Positions 26,794-35,985 are shown, counted from the stretch's first letter. The stretch is 64,000 bases of DNA from Rhodospirillaceae bacterium (GCA_947467145.1 CANIGJ010000004.1:62001-126000); one strand, 5' to 3'. Numbers and translations are program-made. Notes: generated by a model from the letters alone, not told the origin.

Positions 26794-27665
26794 TGGCTAA
26801 CAGGATGACCGCGAGTGAGAATCGCCTCGGCGCCTATTTGCGCGACCGCCGCACCAAACTCGATCCGGCGGCGCTCGGCTTCTCGCTGACGCGCCGGCGT
26901 ACGCCGGGTTTGCGGCGCGAAGAAGTCGCCCAGCGCGCCAATGTCAGCGCCACTTGGTATACGTGGCTCGAACAGGGACGTGGCGGCGCGCCCTCGGCCG
27001 ATGTGCTCGATCGCATCGCGCGCGCTTTGCTGCTGACCGATGTCGAGCGCGAACATCTGTTCCTGCTCGGCTTGGGGCGGTTGCCGGATGTCCGTTACCG
27101 GATCGCGCCCGGTGTCACGCCGCGCCTGCAGCGCGTGCTCGACGCGTTGGAGATGAGCCCCGCTTATGTGAAGACAGCCACCTGGGACATTGTCGCGTGG
27201 AATCGCGCCGCATCTGTCATCATGGGCGACTTCAGTGTCTTGCCGGTTGAGGAGCGTAACGGCCTACGCCGCATTTTCAGCGATCCGGAAGTCCGTGACA
27301 CATGGCCGAACTGGGAAAGCGACGCGCGCTTTGCGCTCTCGGTGTTCCGCGTCGATATCGCGCGTGCCGGGGCGGCTGCGAGCGTGGAAGCGTTGATCGA
27401 CGAACTCTCGCGTCAGAGTCCCGCATTCGCCGCCATGTGGCGCGAGCACGATGTGCCTGCGACATTCGGCGAAGGGCTCACGTTCGAGCGGCCATCGCCG
27501 GCTGGAACGATTACGCTCGAATATTCGACCTTTGCCGTCGATGGCCGGTCCGACCTGCGCATGGTGATCTACAATCCGGCGACGCCGACGGATGTGGCGC
27601 GGGTCGGCGCGTTGCTTAAAGATGTCCGAGGGAACGAAAGCTCGTCTCGTCGCGCGCGGAAATGA
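26793..27665 (+). CDS. MmyB-like helix-turn-helix transcriptional regulator
   Basis: A 290-residue regulator with an N-terminal XRE-type HTH (LGAYLRDRRTKLDP, then RRTPGLRREEVAQRANVSATWYTWLEQG split over residues 8-60) and a C-terminal MmyB-type ligand-binding domain (TWDIVAWNRAA, NGLRRIFSDP, FAVDGRSDLRMVIYNP). Such proteins commonly regulate an adjacent divergent oxidoreductase, here the PdxI-type gene. The last 50 bp overlap the 3' end of radC on the other strand. Confidence 0.88.
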   Translation: MANRMTASENRLGAYLRDRRTKLDPAALGFSLTRRRTPGLRREEVAQRANVSATWYTWLEQGRGGAPSADVLDRIARALLLTDVEREHLFLLGLGRLPDVRYRIAPGVTPRLQRVLDALEMSPAYVKTATWDIVAWNRAASVIMGDFSVLPVEERNGLRRIFSDPEVRDTWPNWESDARFALSVFRVDIARAGAAASVEALIDELSRQSPAFAAMWREHDVPATFGEGLTFERPSPAGTITLEYSTFAVDGRSDLRMVIYNPATPTDVARVGALLKDVRGNESSSRRARK

Positions 27666-28296
27666 TGACGTGATCGTGCAAGGTGATGCCGATCTTTTCG
27701 CAGGCCTCTTTGACCAGGCGCGTCATCTCGATATCGCCGCGTGACGGCGTGGTGTCGCCGCTGGGATGGTTGTGCACCATGATGATCGCGCTGGCATTCA
27801 GTTCGAGCGCGCGTTTCACCACTTCGCGCGGATAGACGGCGGTCTGATCGACCGTGCCCTTCTGCTGTTCTTCGTCCTTGATCAGCGCGTTTTTGCGATC
27901 GAGGAAGAACAAGCGGAATTGTTCGATATTCTCGCGTCCCATGGATGCGCGACAATAATCGATCAGTTGCTGCCACGATGAAATGACATCGCGTTGCGTA
28001 AGCTCGTGCTGGGCAAGCCGGAGTGCGGCATCGCGCACGATCTTCAGGGTTGCCAGAACGCTGTCGCCCACACCTTGTACGGCTTTCAGATCGTCGGGTG
28101 CGGCGCTGATGACATTGGCGTAAGAGCCGAAGCGATCGAGCAGGCGTTTGGCGAGCGGCTTGGTATCGGCGCGCGTGATTGCGCCGAACAGCAACAGCTC
28201 AAGCATCTCGTAATCGGGTAGGGCGGTCGGTCCGCCGGTCAGGAATCTCTCGCGGAGACGTTCACGATGTCCGCGACGATCCGTTTCGTCGCTCAA
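27616..28296 (-). CDS. radC: RadC-family JAB/MPN-domain protein
   Basis: A 226-residue protein with a UPF0758/RadC helix-hairpin-helix N-terminus (LPDYEMLELLLFGAI...VQGVGDSVLATL) and a C-terminal JAMM/MPN+ metalloprotease-like domain with motif HNHPSGDTTPSRGD near residue 177. The historical DNA-repair role of RadC is not well supported experimentally, so the function is open. It starts 6 bp after map in the same direction, forming a map-radC unit. Confidence 0.93.
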   Translation of the reverse strand: MSDETDRRGHRERLRERFLTGGPTALPDYEMLELLLFGAITRADTKPLAKRLLDRFGSYANVISAAPDDLKAVQGVGDSVLATLKIVRDAALRLAQHELTQRDVISSWQQLIDYCRASMGRENIEQFRLFFLDRKNALIKDEEQQKGTVDQTAVYPREVVKRALELNASAIIMVHNHPSGDTTPSRGDIEMTRLVKEACEKIGITLHDHVIISARDETSFRSLGHL

Positions 28297-28302
28297 GTGG
28301 TC

Positions 28303-29109
28303 TCAGGCCGCTGCCTTGATGTACGGCGGCTTGTGCATGCCGGTCGGCGAGGTGGTGAAGATCTCGCAGCCGTCCTCGGTGACGCCGATCGTATGTTCGA
28401 ACTGCGCCGACAGCGAACGGTCCTTGGTCACCGCGGTCCAGCCGTCGGCCAATATCTTCACTTCGGGGCGTCCGATATTGATCATCGGCTCGACGGTGAA
28501 GAACATGCCGGCGCGCAGCACCGGGCCTTCGCCCGGGCGGCCGAAATGCAGGATGTTCGGCGCATCGTGGAAAATGCGCCCGACGCCGTGGCCGCAGAAA
28601 TCGCGCACGACGGAATAGCGGAAGGGGCGCACGAAGGTTTCGATGGCATGGCCAATATCGCCGACCGTGGCGCCAGGCTTGATCACTTCGATGCCGCGCA
28701 TCATGGCTTCGTAGGTAACGTCGATCAGGCGTTCGGATTTCACGCCGACATCGCCGACCGGATACATACGCGACGTATCGCCGTGCCAGCCGTCGACCAC
28801 GGGTGTCACGTCGATATTCACGACATCGCCTTCGGCCAGCACCTTGTCGCCCGGGATGCCGTGGCAGACCACGTGATTGACCGAGGTGCAGATGGATTTG
28901 GGAAAGCCGCGATAATTGAGCGGCGCGGAGCGTGCCCCGCGCTCGGCGACGAATTCGGCGCACAGGCGGTCGAGCTCATCCGTCGTCACGCCGGGCACGA
29001 TATAGTCCGTGATGTAGTCGAGCGTTTCGGCTGCCAAGCGGCCGGCCTTACGCATGGCCGCGAATTCCGCCGCGCCGTGAATCTTGATCGATCTGGTTTC
29101 CGCGTCCAC
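28303..29109 (-). CDS. map: Methionine aminopeptidase type I
   Basis: Removes N-terminal methionine from nascent proteins. The 268-residue protein shows the five metal ligands of the family in VNIDVTPVVDGWHGDTSRM, FCGHGVGRIFHDAPN, and TVEPMINIG, with a conserved C-terminal FEHTIGVTEDG. The start ATG at 29109 gives the normal type Ia length. Likely essential and constitutive; transcribed together with radC. Confidence 0.96.
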   Translation of the reverse strand: MDAETRSIKIHGAAEFAAMRKAGRLAAETLDYITDYIVPGVTTDELDRLCAEFVAERGARSAPLNYRGFPKSICTSVNHVVCHGIPGDKVLAEGDVVNIDVTPVVDGWHGDTSRMYPVGDVGVKSERLIDVTYEAMMRGIEVIKPGATVGDIGHAIETFVRPFRYSVVRDFCGHGVGRIFHDAPNILHFGRPGEGPVLRAGMFFTVEPMINIGRPEVKILADGWTAVTKDRSLSAQFEHTIGVTEDGCEIFTTSPTGMHKPPYIKAAA

Positions 29110-29193
29110 GAGCGTTCCTTGGGGTTACCCGGTTTTCAATAAGGGCCAACTGCGTCTAATTATTATTCCATATAGGCCACGCCAGCGCGATCT

Positions 29194-29907
29194 TCAATTT
29201 CCCGTGAGGGCGGCAATCGAAATCGGCTGTACAACCTTGATTTCCTTGGCGGTTACGCGGCACCCATAGGCCAGGACTTCAACCCCGGCACGCATCGCCT
29301 TGATCAGCCCATTGCCGTAGGTGGGGTCGATATCGTGGCAGGCCGCGAAACTGGTGCAGTCGGCCCGCTGGGCGAGATAGAGCATGACCGCACGATTGCC
29401 GAGCGCCGCCTGGTCGATCAATTCGTCCAGATGCTTGGCGCCGCGCGCGGTCACGGAATCGGGAAATTCGGCGAGACCCTTGTTGCGCACTAGGGTGACG
29501 TTTTTGACCTCGACGAAACAGGGCGGTCGGTCGGGTGCTTCCAGCAGCAGGTCGATGCGCGAATTCTTGCCGTATTTCACCTCGCGGCGCAGGTTCGCGT
29601 AGCCCTGCAGTTCCACGATGGTGCCGTCCAAAATCGCTTCGGCGGCGAGCTTGTTGGGATGCATCGTATTGATGCCGACGAGGCTGCGCCCGACGCGGAT
29701 CAGTTCCCAAGAAAATTGCAGTTTGCGGTCGGGATTGGCGGCGGGCGAGACCCAGACCTCCGATCCCGGTTCGCACACCGTCAACATCGATCCCGAATTA
29801 GTGCAATGGGCGACGACCTCGCGGCCATCCTCTAACAGGACGTCGGCGAGGAAGCGCTTATAGCGTTTGATCAAGGTGCCGCGGATCAATGGTGCGGGAA
29901 ACTTCAT
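29194..29907 (-). CDS. sfsA: Sugar fermentation stimulation protein homolog SfsA
   Basis: A 237-residue SfsA-family protein: N-terminal OB-like part (LIRGTLIKRYKRFLADV, CTNSGSM) and a C-terminal nuclease-like core (RIDLLLEA, CFVEVKNVTLV, FPDSVTARGAKHL). The family is proposed to be DNA-binding and nuclease-related, but its exact activity is unsettled. It lies 84 bp before map on the same strand, and downstream of an alpha/beta hydrolase. Confidence 0.93.
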   Translation of the reverse strand: MKFPAPLIRGTLIKRYKRFLADVLLEDGREVVAHCTNSGSMLTVCEPGSEVWVSPAANPDRKLQFSWELIRVGRSLVGINTMHPNKLAAEAILDGTIVELQGYANLRREVKYGKNSRIDLLLEAPDRPPCFVEVKNVTLVRNKGLAEFPDSVTARGAKHLDELIDQAALGNRAVMLYLAQRADCTSFAACHDIDPTYGNGLIKAMRAGVEVLAYGCRVTAKEIKVVQPISIAALTGN

Positions 29908-29950
29908 GTGGCGAAGTTTAGCAGCGCGCCAACACGGCGTTCAAAACCGG

Positions 29951-30865
29951 CTAGCGTTTCGCGTCCACGAATTGGCGGATCGCTTTAACGGTGGCAGCGG
30001 GGTTTTCCTCCATCAGCCAATGTCCGGCGTCGGCAATGACGACCTCCGTCACATCCACGGCGGCATTGCGCATGACGACGGCTTCCATGGCGCCGAACGA
30101 TTTGGCGCCGCCGACGGCGAGCACGGGCATGATGAGTTTGGTTGCCATCTGAACCTTGTTGTCGTCGGCGTCCTTGCGGATCGATTGGAACTGCGCGAAG
30201 GCGGCGCGCATGGCGCCGGGCTGGGCATAGATCTGCGCGTAATGACGTCGCGTCGCCTCATCGATCTTCGACGGCGTGCCGGCAAACTCGTTCCAGAAGC
30301 GATCCAGATAAATGCGCTCGCGCCCTGCGACCAAGCGTTCGGCATCGGGGCCGCCAAAATCGAAATGCCATAGACGCGGATCGCGCACGATCTCGTCCCA
30401 CGGCGTGATGCCGGGCACCGGTGCATCCAAGACGACCAGCTTGTCCGTCTTGTCGCGGTAACGCGCCGCATAGGCGTACGCCACCATGGTCCCGATATCG
30501 TGGCCGACGATGATGGCCTTATCGATGTTAAGCGCGGTCAGTACGCCCCGCACATCCGCCGCCTGGGTCCATTTGTCGTAACCGCTGGCCGCTTTGGCCG
30601 ACAGGCCCATGCCGCGCAGATCCGGAACAACGACCGTATGGTCGCGCGCCAGGTCGGCGGCGAGCGGCACCCACATATCGCCGGTGTCGCCGAAGCCATG
30701 GATCAGCACGATGGCGCTACCGGCGCTGCCGACCCGCAGGTGGATTTGTGTGCCGTTGGCCGGAATCATCTCGGTGCGAAAGCCGGGCGGGAATGCCTCG
30801 ACTTGGGCTTGGGCGCTGAACGACGCCAGTAACGTCAAGACGAGCGCGAGCCAGATACGGGGCAT
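29951..30865 (-). CDS. Exported alpha/beta hydrolase (epoxide hydrolase/haloalkane dehalogenase-like)
   Basis: A 304-residue protein. The ATG at 30865 is preceded by AAAGGA and opens a signal peptide (MPRIWLALVLTLLASFSAQA). The hydrolase core has the HGFGDTGDMW oxyanion segment near residue 55 and the nucleophile motif GHDIGTM near residue 120, with Asp as nucleophile as in epoxide hydrolases and dehalogenases. The catalytic His lies in the C-terminal DAGHWLMEENP. Periplasmic location is inferred from the signal. Confidence 0.82.
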   Translation of the reverse strand: MPRIWLALVLTLLASFSAQAQVEAFPPGFRTEMIPANGTQIHLRVGSAGSAIVLIHGFGDTGDMWVPLAADLARDHTVVVPDLRGMGLSAKAASGYDKWTQAADVRGVLTALNIDKAIIVGHDIGTMVAYAYAARYRDKTDKLVVLDAPVPGITPWDEIVRDPRLWHFDFGGPDAERLVAGRERIYLDRFWNEFAGTPSKIDEATRRHYAQIYAQPGAMRAAFAQFQSIRKDADDNKVQMATKLIMPVLAVGGAKSFGAMEAVVMRNAAVDVTEVVIADAGHWLMEENPAATVKAIRQFVDAKR

Positions 30866-30957
30866 TTGAATTCCTTTACGAGTCAACGCACGATAGCGCC
30901 GTCCGACGATGCTATCACCCGCCGACGGATAAGCCGAACCGTTCCTCGCAATAACGC

Positions 30958-31782
30958 CTATCGCCCGAAGCCGACGCTGACCGGCGCCCATCCGGTGAGG
31001 GTCACGATCTCGAACGTCGCGGGCACGCGCCCATCGGCATCGCCGTAACGTTCCTGATAGATGGCAAGAGCGCGAAGCAACGTCGTGCGCCGCGTGAAAC
31101 TCTTGCGGCGATGGATATGAGCATTGGCTTCGCCCATGCCTTTCAGGTCTTTGATCAGCTTGAACGGCGATTCATACGACACCGTCAGCACTTCGGTGAC
31201 CGTGACCGGCAATTTGAATCCGGCGCGCGAGAGCAGATCGCCCGCATCGCGTACATCGGCGAAGGGCGACACGCGTGGGCCGGCGCCACCCTCGATCTCG
31301 TCTTCGGCGAGCAGGAAAGCCTCGCGCAGTTCCTTCAATGTCGAGCCGCCGAACATGGCGGCCAGGAACAGGCCGTCGGCTTTGAGCGCTCTGCGCGCCT
31401 GGATCAAGGTGCCCGGCAGATCGTTGACCCAATGCAGGGTGAGGCAGCTCATGATCAGATCGAGCGCACCGTCGGCGATCGGCAGGTATTCTTCATCCGC
31501 GACCAAGCGTAATCCCTTCGCGCGCGCTACCATCGCCTCGGCGCTGTCGGCCGACAGCAGGGTTTCAATGTCGGCGCGCTGCGCCAGGCGTTTGGCGAGG
31601 GCGCCGGTATGACCGCCGAGATCGAGGGCGCGGGGGAAGCGCCGCGTCGAATCGGCCAGCCGTTCCATCAGATCGTCGGCGACGTTTTCGATCAGGAAAT
31701 CGAAATCCGCGAAATCAGCTGCCGCGCGGTTGCGGTTCCGCCGGACTGACAGGCGGTCTATGATCAGGGGCGTGCCGTTCAT
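30958..31782 (-). CDS. SAM-dependent methyltransferase (BioC/NDUFAF5-like)
   Basis: A 274-residue class I methyltransferase. SAM-binding motif I is ALDLGGHTGALAKRL near residues 51-65, with DLIMSCLTLHWVNDLPGTL as the post-motif typical of BioC and NDUFAF5 relatives. It is divergent from comF with about 55 bp between starts, an arrangement common in alphaproteobacteria. NDUFAF5 hydroxylates or modifies a complex I arginine; the substrate here is unproven. Confidence 0.83.
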   Translation of the reverse strand: MNGTPLIIDRLSVRRNRNRAAADFADFDFLIENVADDLMERLADSTRRFPRALDLGGHTGALAKRLAQRADIETLLSADSAEAMVARAKGLRLVADEEYLPIADGALDLIMSCLTLHWVNDLPGTLIQARRALKADGLFLAAMFGGSTLKELREAFLLAEDEIEGGAGPRVSPFADVRDAGDLLSRAGFKLPVTVTEVLTVSYESPFKLIKDLKGMGEANAHIHRRKSFTRRTTLLRALAIYQERYGDADGRVPATFEIVTLTGWAPVSVGFGR

Positions 31783-31836
31783 ATGCGATGTTTAGCAACT
31801 CGCAGGAAAGCACGCTAACCAAAAGGGGGGCCTGAC

Positions 31837-32604
31837 TTGGCTTTCGCCGCTCCGCAATTGAACGATCTGGCACGGATCGCGTCGCGGGTGCTCGACATTC
31901 TGTTTCCGCCCGCCTGCCTCAAATGCGGCACGGAGCTGGAGGCGAGCGGGGCATTGTGCGCGACCTGTTGGCCGAAGATCCGTTTCATCGCACCGCCGCT
32001 CTGCGCCTGTTGCGGTCTGCCGTTTGCCTACGATGTCGGCGCCGGGGCGTTGTGTGGGTCGTGCGTGCAGGAGCCGCCATTGTTCGATCGCGCGCGCGCC
32101 GTGTTCATCTATGACGATGTGTCGCGCGACCTGGTGCTCAGTTTCAAACATGCCGACCAGACCCAGTCCGCGCCCGGCTACGGCAAATGGCTGGCGCGTG
32201 CGGGGGCCGAGCTTCTGGCCGATGCCGATCTACTGGTCCCCGTGCCGCTGCATCGCCGCCGCCTGTTCGCGCGGCGCTACAATCAGGCGGCCTTGCTGGT
32301 CCATGCGTTGGCAAAAGAAACCGCCAAAGATAACAAATGTCGGGCCGCGCCCGATGCCCTGATCCGCGTCAAAAAGACCCAGCCGCATATCGATATGGGC
32401 CGCAACGAGCGTTTACGGAACGTCGCCGGCGCGTTCCGCATCCATCCCAAATGGGCCCAGGCGCTGGAGGGAGCGCGGGTCGTGCTGGTGGATGATGTAT
32501 TCACCACCGGGGCGACGGTATCGTCCTGCGCGCGGGTACTGCGGGCGGCCGGGGCGGCGCGGATCGACGTGTTGACCCTATCGCGCGTGATGACTGGAAC
32601 CTGA
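31837..32604 (+). CDS. comF: ComF-family phosphoribosyltransferase-like protein
   Basis: A 255-residue protein with an N-terminal zinc-finger-like double-zinc region (CLKCGTELEASGALC...CWPK, CACCG...LCGSC) and a C-terminal PRT domain whose PRPP loop is VVLVDDVFTTGATVSSC near residue 218. The start is TTG at 31837, supported by AAAAGGGGGG at 31821-31830 six bases upstream. It heads the comF-grxC-nitrilase-DUF1178 gene run. ComF relates to DNA uptake in some bacteria, but the role in alphaproteobacteria is unclear. Confidence 0.9.
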   Translation: MAFAAPQLNDLARIASRVLDILFPPACLKCGTELEASGALCATCWPKIRFIAPPLCACCGLPFAYDVGAGALCGSCVQEPPLFDRARAVFIYDDVSRDLVLSFKHADQTQSAPGYGKWLARAGAELLADADLLVPVPLHRRRLFARRYNQAALLVHALAKETAKDNKCRAAPDALIRVKKTQPHIDMGRNERLRNVAGAFRIHPKWAQALEGARVVLVDDVFTTGATVSSCARVLRAAGAARIDVLTLSRVMTGT

Positions 32605-32629
32605 CGCATTGCTGGCCTATATTTTCGTC

Positions 32630-32890
32630 ATGGCAAATATCGAAATCTATACCCGATCCTGGTGCGGCTTCTGCGCCCGCGCGAAGCATCTGCTCGAATC
32701 CAAGGGCGCGCCCTTCACTGAAATCGATATCGAGGCGACCGACCGCGGGCCGGAGATGATCCAGCGCGCCAATGGCGGCCGTTCGGTGCCGCAGATTTTC
32801 ATCGACGGCAAACATATTGGCGGCTGCGACGATCTGCATGCGCTCGACGCGGCAGGTAAGCTCGATCCGCTGCTGCACGGCGCTGCTTGA
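32630..32890 (+). CDS. grxC: Glutaredoxin 3
   Basis: An 86-residue dithiol glutaredoxin: active site CGFC near residues 11-14, cis-Pro motif SVPQIF near residue 54 and glutathione-binding GGCDDL near 66-71. The ATG at 32630 is chosen over an upstream TTG. CGFC replaces the textbook CPYC, as seen in other alphaproteobacterial GrxC. The next gene starts 2 bp after its stop. Confidence 0.93.
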   Translation: MANIEIYTRSWCGFCARAKHLLESKGAPFTEIDIEATDRGPEMIQRANGGRSVPQIFIDGKHIGGCDDLHALDAAGKLDPLLHGAA

Positions 32891-32891
32891 T

Positions 32892-33758
32892 ATGACCTTC
32901 ACGGCAGCCTGCGTTCAGCTCAATTCCAAGCGGACGTTGGATGAAAATCTGCCGACGATCCGCGAACTGATCCTGGATGCGGCATCGCGCGGCGCCAACT
33001 TCATCAGCCTGCCGGAATGTTCGGGCGCGATGGAACCGATCGCGGAACGCAGCCGCGCCAACACTCCCACCGAGGAAAAGCACGCGGGCCTGCCGCTGGT
33101 CGCCGGTCTCGCGCGCGATAAGGGCGTGTGGATTTTGGTCGGCTCCTTCGGCATCAAATTGCCGGGTGGTAAAATCGCCAATCGCTCGTACCTGTTCGAT
33201 CCGAACGGCAATGTGGTCACGACCTACGACAAGATCCATATGTTCGACGTCGAACTCGGCGACGGGCAGACCTATCGCGAATCCGCGACGTATGAGCCGG
33301 GTGCCTGCGGTGTCGTTGCCGATCTGCCGTGGGGCCGCTTGGGCTTGTCGATCTGCTACGACGTGCGCTTCGCGTATCTGTATCGCGCCCTTGCCCATGC
33401 CGGCGCCGATTTCATCACCGTGCCGGCCGCCTTCACCAAAGTTTCGGGCGAAGCGCATTGGCATGTGCTGCAACGCGCGCGCGCCATCGAAACCGGCTGT
33501 TACGTCATCTCGGCCGCGCAATGCGGCACCCACGCCGAAGGTCGCCAGACCTATGGCCATTCCCTGATCGTCGATCCGTGGGGCAAGGTGCTGGCCGACG
33601 GCGGTGACGATGTCGGCGTGATCACGGCGGAGATCGATCCGGCGGCGGTTGCCGAAGCGCGCCGCAAGATTCCGGCGCTGACGCACGACCGCGAGGTGCG
33701 GATCGTCACACCGCCAATTAAACAGGAAGGGGCAGCGGCTCCTCGCTTACGCGCTTAA
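32892..33758 (+). CDS. Carbon-nitrogen hydrolase (Nit1-type amidase)
   Basis: A 288-residue nitrilase-superfamily enzyme with the Glu-Lys-Cys triad readable as SLPECSG (Glu near residue 43), YDKIHMFD (Lys near 114) and LSICYDVRF (Cys near 153). This fits the Nit1 branch, whose members act as deaminated-glutathione amidases. Its position right after grxC suits a glutathione-repair role. The last 41 bp overlap the 3' end of a convergent methyltransferase gene. Confidence 0.88.
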   Translation: MTFTAACVQLNSKRTLDENLPTIRELILDAASRGANFISLPECSGAMEPIAERSRANTPTEEKHAGLPLVAGLARDKGVWILVGSFGIKLPGGKIANRSYLFDPNGNVVTTYDKIHMFDVELGDGQTYRESATYEPGACGVVADLPWGRLGLSICYDVRFAYLYRALAHAGADFITVPAAFTKVSGEAHWHVLQRARAIETGCYVISAAQCGTHAEGRQTYGHSLIVDPWGKVLADGGDDVGVITAEIDPAAVAEARRKIPALTHDREVRIVTPPIKQEGAAAPRLRA

Positions 33759-34269
33759 CGGCGCAGATGCGTTGGATGACAGCGGTTCCGGTATCGCCGG
33801 ATTCGAACGCGATCACCTCCAGCCCACTGAAGGCCTCCAGCAGTTCGTTCGGCTTGAGCAGGAAATCGGGATTGCTCGGCTTGCCGTATTTCTCGTTGCC
33901 GACGGCGAAGGTGCGATAGATCAGCACGCCGCCGGGATTGAGGCTTTGGCTTAAGGTCGGCAGCAGCGGGCGATGCAAGTAATTCACCACGACGATGGCA
34001 TCGAAGGTGCGCCCGGTGAGCGGCCAGGGGCCGGCCTCGATATCGGCCTCGATCAGTTCCAGCCCTTTGCGCTTTTTCAGGCTGTCCATGGCGGTCAGCG
34101 ATCGGTCGACCGCGATGACCGGATGCTCGCTTTCCAGGAACAGCTTGGTATGGCGCCCATTGCCGCAGGCGAGGTCCAGGACGGCGCCGCCGGTATAGAC
34201 CAAGGGCGCGAAGCGGCTGACCCAGGTGTCGGGATGCGGGGTGAGCAGGGATTGCACAACGTGGCTCAT
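33718..34269 (-). CDS. Class I SAM-dependent methyltransferase
   Basis: A 183-residue protein with SAM motif I VLDLACGNGRHTKLF near residues 30-44, an acidic loop VIAVDRS and motif III/IV (FDAIVVVNYLHRPLLPTL). The compact size and NYLHRPL motif resemble the TehB-like group of small methyltransferases. It lies on the opposite strand inside the comF-ubiG region. The substrate is unknown. Confidence 0.82.
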   Translation of the reverse strand: MSHVVQSLLTPHPDTWVSRFAPLVYTGGAVLDLACGNGRHTKLFLESEHPVIAVDRSLTAMDSLKKRKGLELIEADIEAGPWPLTGRTFDAIVVVNYLHRPLLPTLSQSLNPGGVLIYRTFAVGNEKYGKPSNPDFLLKPNELLEAFSGLEVIAFESGDTGTAVIQRICAVKRVSEEPLPLPV

Positions 34270-34351
34270 GTGATTAGGTACAGTTTCCGTTTGTTAACAA
34301 ATCGACCGCGAAAATAGACCGTTCTGGTATCAGGTAACATCACATCCGGCC

Positions 34352-34840
34352 ATGATCCTCTATCACCTCAATTGCGAATGCGGGCACGATTTCGATGCCT
34401 GGTTCCGCGACAGCGCCACCTACGACCGTCAGGAAAAGCGCGGCCAGGTGAGCTGTCCGGCCTGTTCGTCATCGCGCGTGACCAAGGCGATCATGGCGCC
34501 TCGCCTGACCGGTCAGCATCGCCGTAAGGGTGAAGCCGAGGTTTCGGTTCCAGCCACTGTCGGGGGTGGCGATATCGCGGTCTCGGACGAGGTGCGCGCG
34601 CGCGCCGTGGCGCGCGAAATCCTGCGCTCGATGCGCAAGATGCGTAAACACGCCGAAGAGAATTTCGAAAATGTCGGCGAGAATTTCGCCGAGGAAGCGC
34701 GCGCCATCCACTACGGCGAAGCCGAGGAACGCTCGATCTTCGGTGAGGCAACCTTGGCGGAAGCCAAGGAATTGATCGAAGAGGATATCCAGGTCGGCTT
34801 CCTGGGCCCGAAGAAGCGCAACCGGCGGAAGCTGACGTAA
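34352..34840 (+). CDS. DUF1178 family zinc-ribbon protein
   Basis: A 162-residue protein with an N-terminal two-pair zinc ribbon (CECG...CPAC within residues 9-43) and a C-terminal conserved region including YGEAEERSIFGEAT and the DIQVGFLGP tail. DUF1178 proteins are conserved beside the nitrilase gene in alphaproteobacteria, suggesting a shared pathway, but no biochemical role is known. The stop codon lies inside a 28-bp palindrome. Confidence 0.9.
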   Translation: MILYHLNCECGHDFDAWFRDSATYDRQEKRGQVSCPACSSSRVTKAIMAPRLTGQHRRKGEAEVSVPATVGGGDIAVSDEVRARAVAREILRSMRKMRKHAEENFENVGENFAEEARAIHYGEAEERSIFGEATLAEAKELIEEDIQVGFLGPKKRNRRKLT

Positions 34841-34965
34841 TCGAGTACTCGATTACGTCATGCCCGGGCTTGGCCCGGGTATCCACGGGAGGCGCGTCTG
34901 CGCCGATATGAGTCTTTTCGCGCTATCGCGCTTTCGTGGATGGCCGGATTAAATCCGGCCATGAC
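34833..34965. repeat. REP-like cluster of hairpins after DUF1178 gene
   Basis: A perfect 28-bp palindrome (34833-34860, centre at GT|AC) spans the DUF1178 stop. It is followed by CCCGGGC-TTG-GCCCGGG (34863-34879), GGCGC-GTCT-GCGCC (34891-34904) and GGCCGGAT-TAA-ATCCGGCC (34942-34960). Outer segments also pair: GTCATG with CATGAC and ATCCACG with CGTGGAT. The layout matches the dispersed CATGCCCGGGC...GTGGATGGCCGG repeats known from many alphaproteobacterial intergenic regions. I see no second copy in the window. It may stop transcription between DUF1178 and convergent ubiG. Confidence 0.8.
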
Positions 34966-34980
34966 GGCTCTGCTGGGTGA

Positions 34981-35712
34981 CTAGCTCTTCGTTGCGAACG
35001 CCAGGTAATTCACCGCGACGTCGCCGCCCAGTTTCCATTCGTTTTTGCGCGGATCGTAGTCCATCCCGCTGAGCGCGGTGAGCGTCAGGCCGCCGTCGCG
35101 GATATGGCGTGCGAGTTCGGACGGTTTGACGAATTTGCGCCAATCGTGCGTTCCCGCCGGCACCCAGCGCAGCACGTATTCGGCGGCGATCTTGCCAAGC
35201 GCTAAGGATTTCACCGTCCGGTTGATGGTCGATGCCGCCATCGCACCTTTGGGGGCGATCAGGGCGCAGACCGCCGCCATGAAGGACTCGGGATCGCTGA
35301 CATGCTCGATGACCTCGAGATTGATGACGATATCGAAAGTCGACCCTTTGGCCGCGATCTCTTCCGGGGCGGCGACCTCGTAGGCGATCTCAAGGCCGGC
35401 CTCGTCGGCATGGGCCTGGGCGGCGGCGATATTGGCGGCCACCGCATCGATCCCGGTGACCTGGGCGCCGAGGCGGGCCAACGGCTCACAGATCAGCCCG
35501 CCGCCGCAGCCGATATCGATGGCGGTGAGGCCAGCCAGTGGTTTCGCCATTTTGGGATCGCGGCCGAAATGGGCGCATAGATGGTCGCGGATGAAGGTCA
35601 TGCGGGTCGGCGTGATGCGGTGCAGCGGCGCAAAGGCGCCATCCTCCGCCCACCAGGTGGGGGCATGGCCGGCGAACAGGTCGGCTTGTTGCTGGGAGAG
35701 ATGCTCGCTCAT
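34981..35712 (-). CDS. ubiG: Ubiquinone biosynthesis O-methyltransferase
   Basis: A 243-residue class I methyltransferase performing both O-methylations of ubiquinone synthesis. SAM motif I is AIDIGCGGGLICEPLARLG near residues 65-83, and the family marks WWAEDGAFAPLHRITPTR at the N-terminus, VINLEVIEHVSDP in the middle, and STINRTVKSL are present. It is divergent from lysC over about 270 bp and convergent with DUF1178. Confidence 0.95.
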   Translation of the reverse strand: MSEHLSQQQADLFAGHAPTWWAEDGAFAPLHRITPTRMTFIRDHLCAHFGRDPKMAKPLAGLTAIDIGCGGGLICEPLARLGAQVTGIDAVAANIAAAQAHADEAGLEIAYEVAAPEEIAAKGSTFDIVINLEVIEHVSDPESFMAAVCALIAPKGAMAASTINRTVKSLALGKIAAEYVLRWVPAGTHDWRKFVKPSELARHIRDGGLTLTALSGMDYDPRKNEWKLGGDVAVNYLAFATKS

Positions 35713-35985
35713 TTTTCAGCCAAATTGTGTGCCCTTATTGCCTTCACAGCAGCAGGATGCGGGAACGCCCAAAAACAGGTCAAAAATAGCCCCAAAAACA
35801 GGCAGGTTAAGGACCCGATAAGCCGCCAGTTTGCTTGCTTTTCGGGCGACCGGCAGAGTATGAATGCGCCCGCGCCCCACGGCAACTCGGAACGCGGTTT
35901 GCGCGGGATGGGATTTCCGCGGGGCGACGCTTATTGCGCCATAGGACTCCGCTAGGATTCCAAAAAGGGGACTCGGTTAACAGGT

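Noticed and set aside
35727..35955. Small lipoprotein-like frame upstream of lysC with a lipobox-like GC step
   Set aside because: The start would be TTG with no ribosome site, it overlaps the ubiG leader, and codon use is poor after the first twenty residues.
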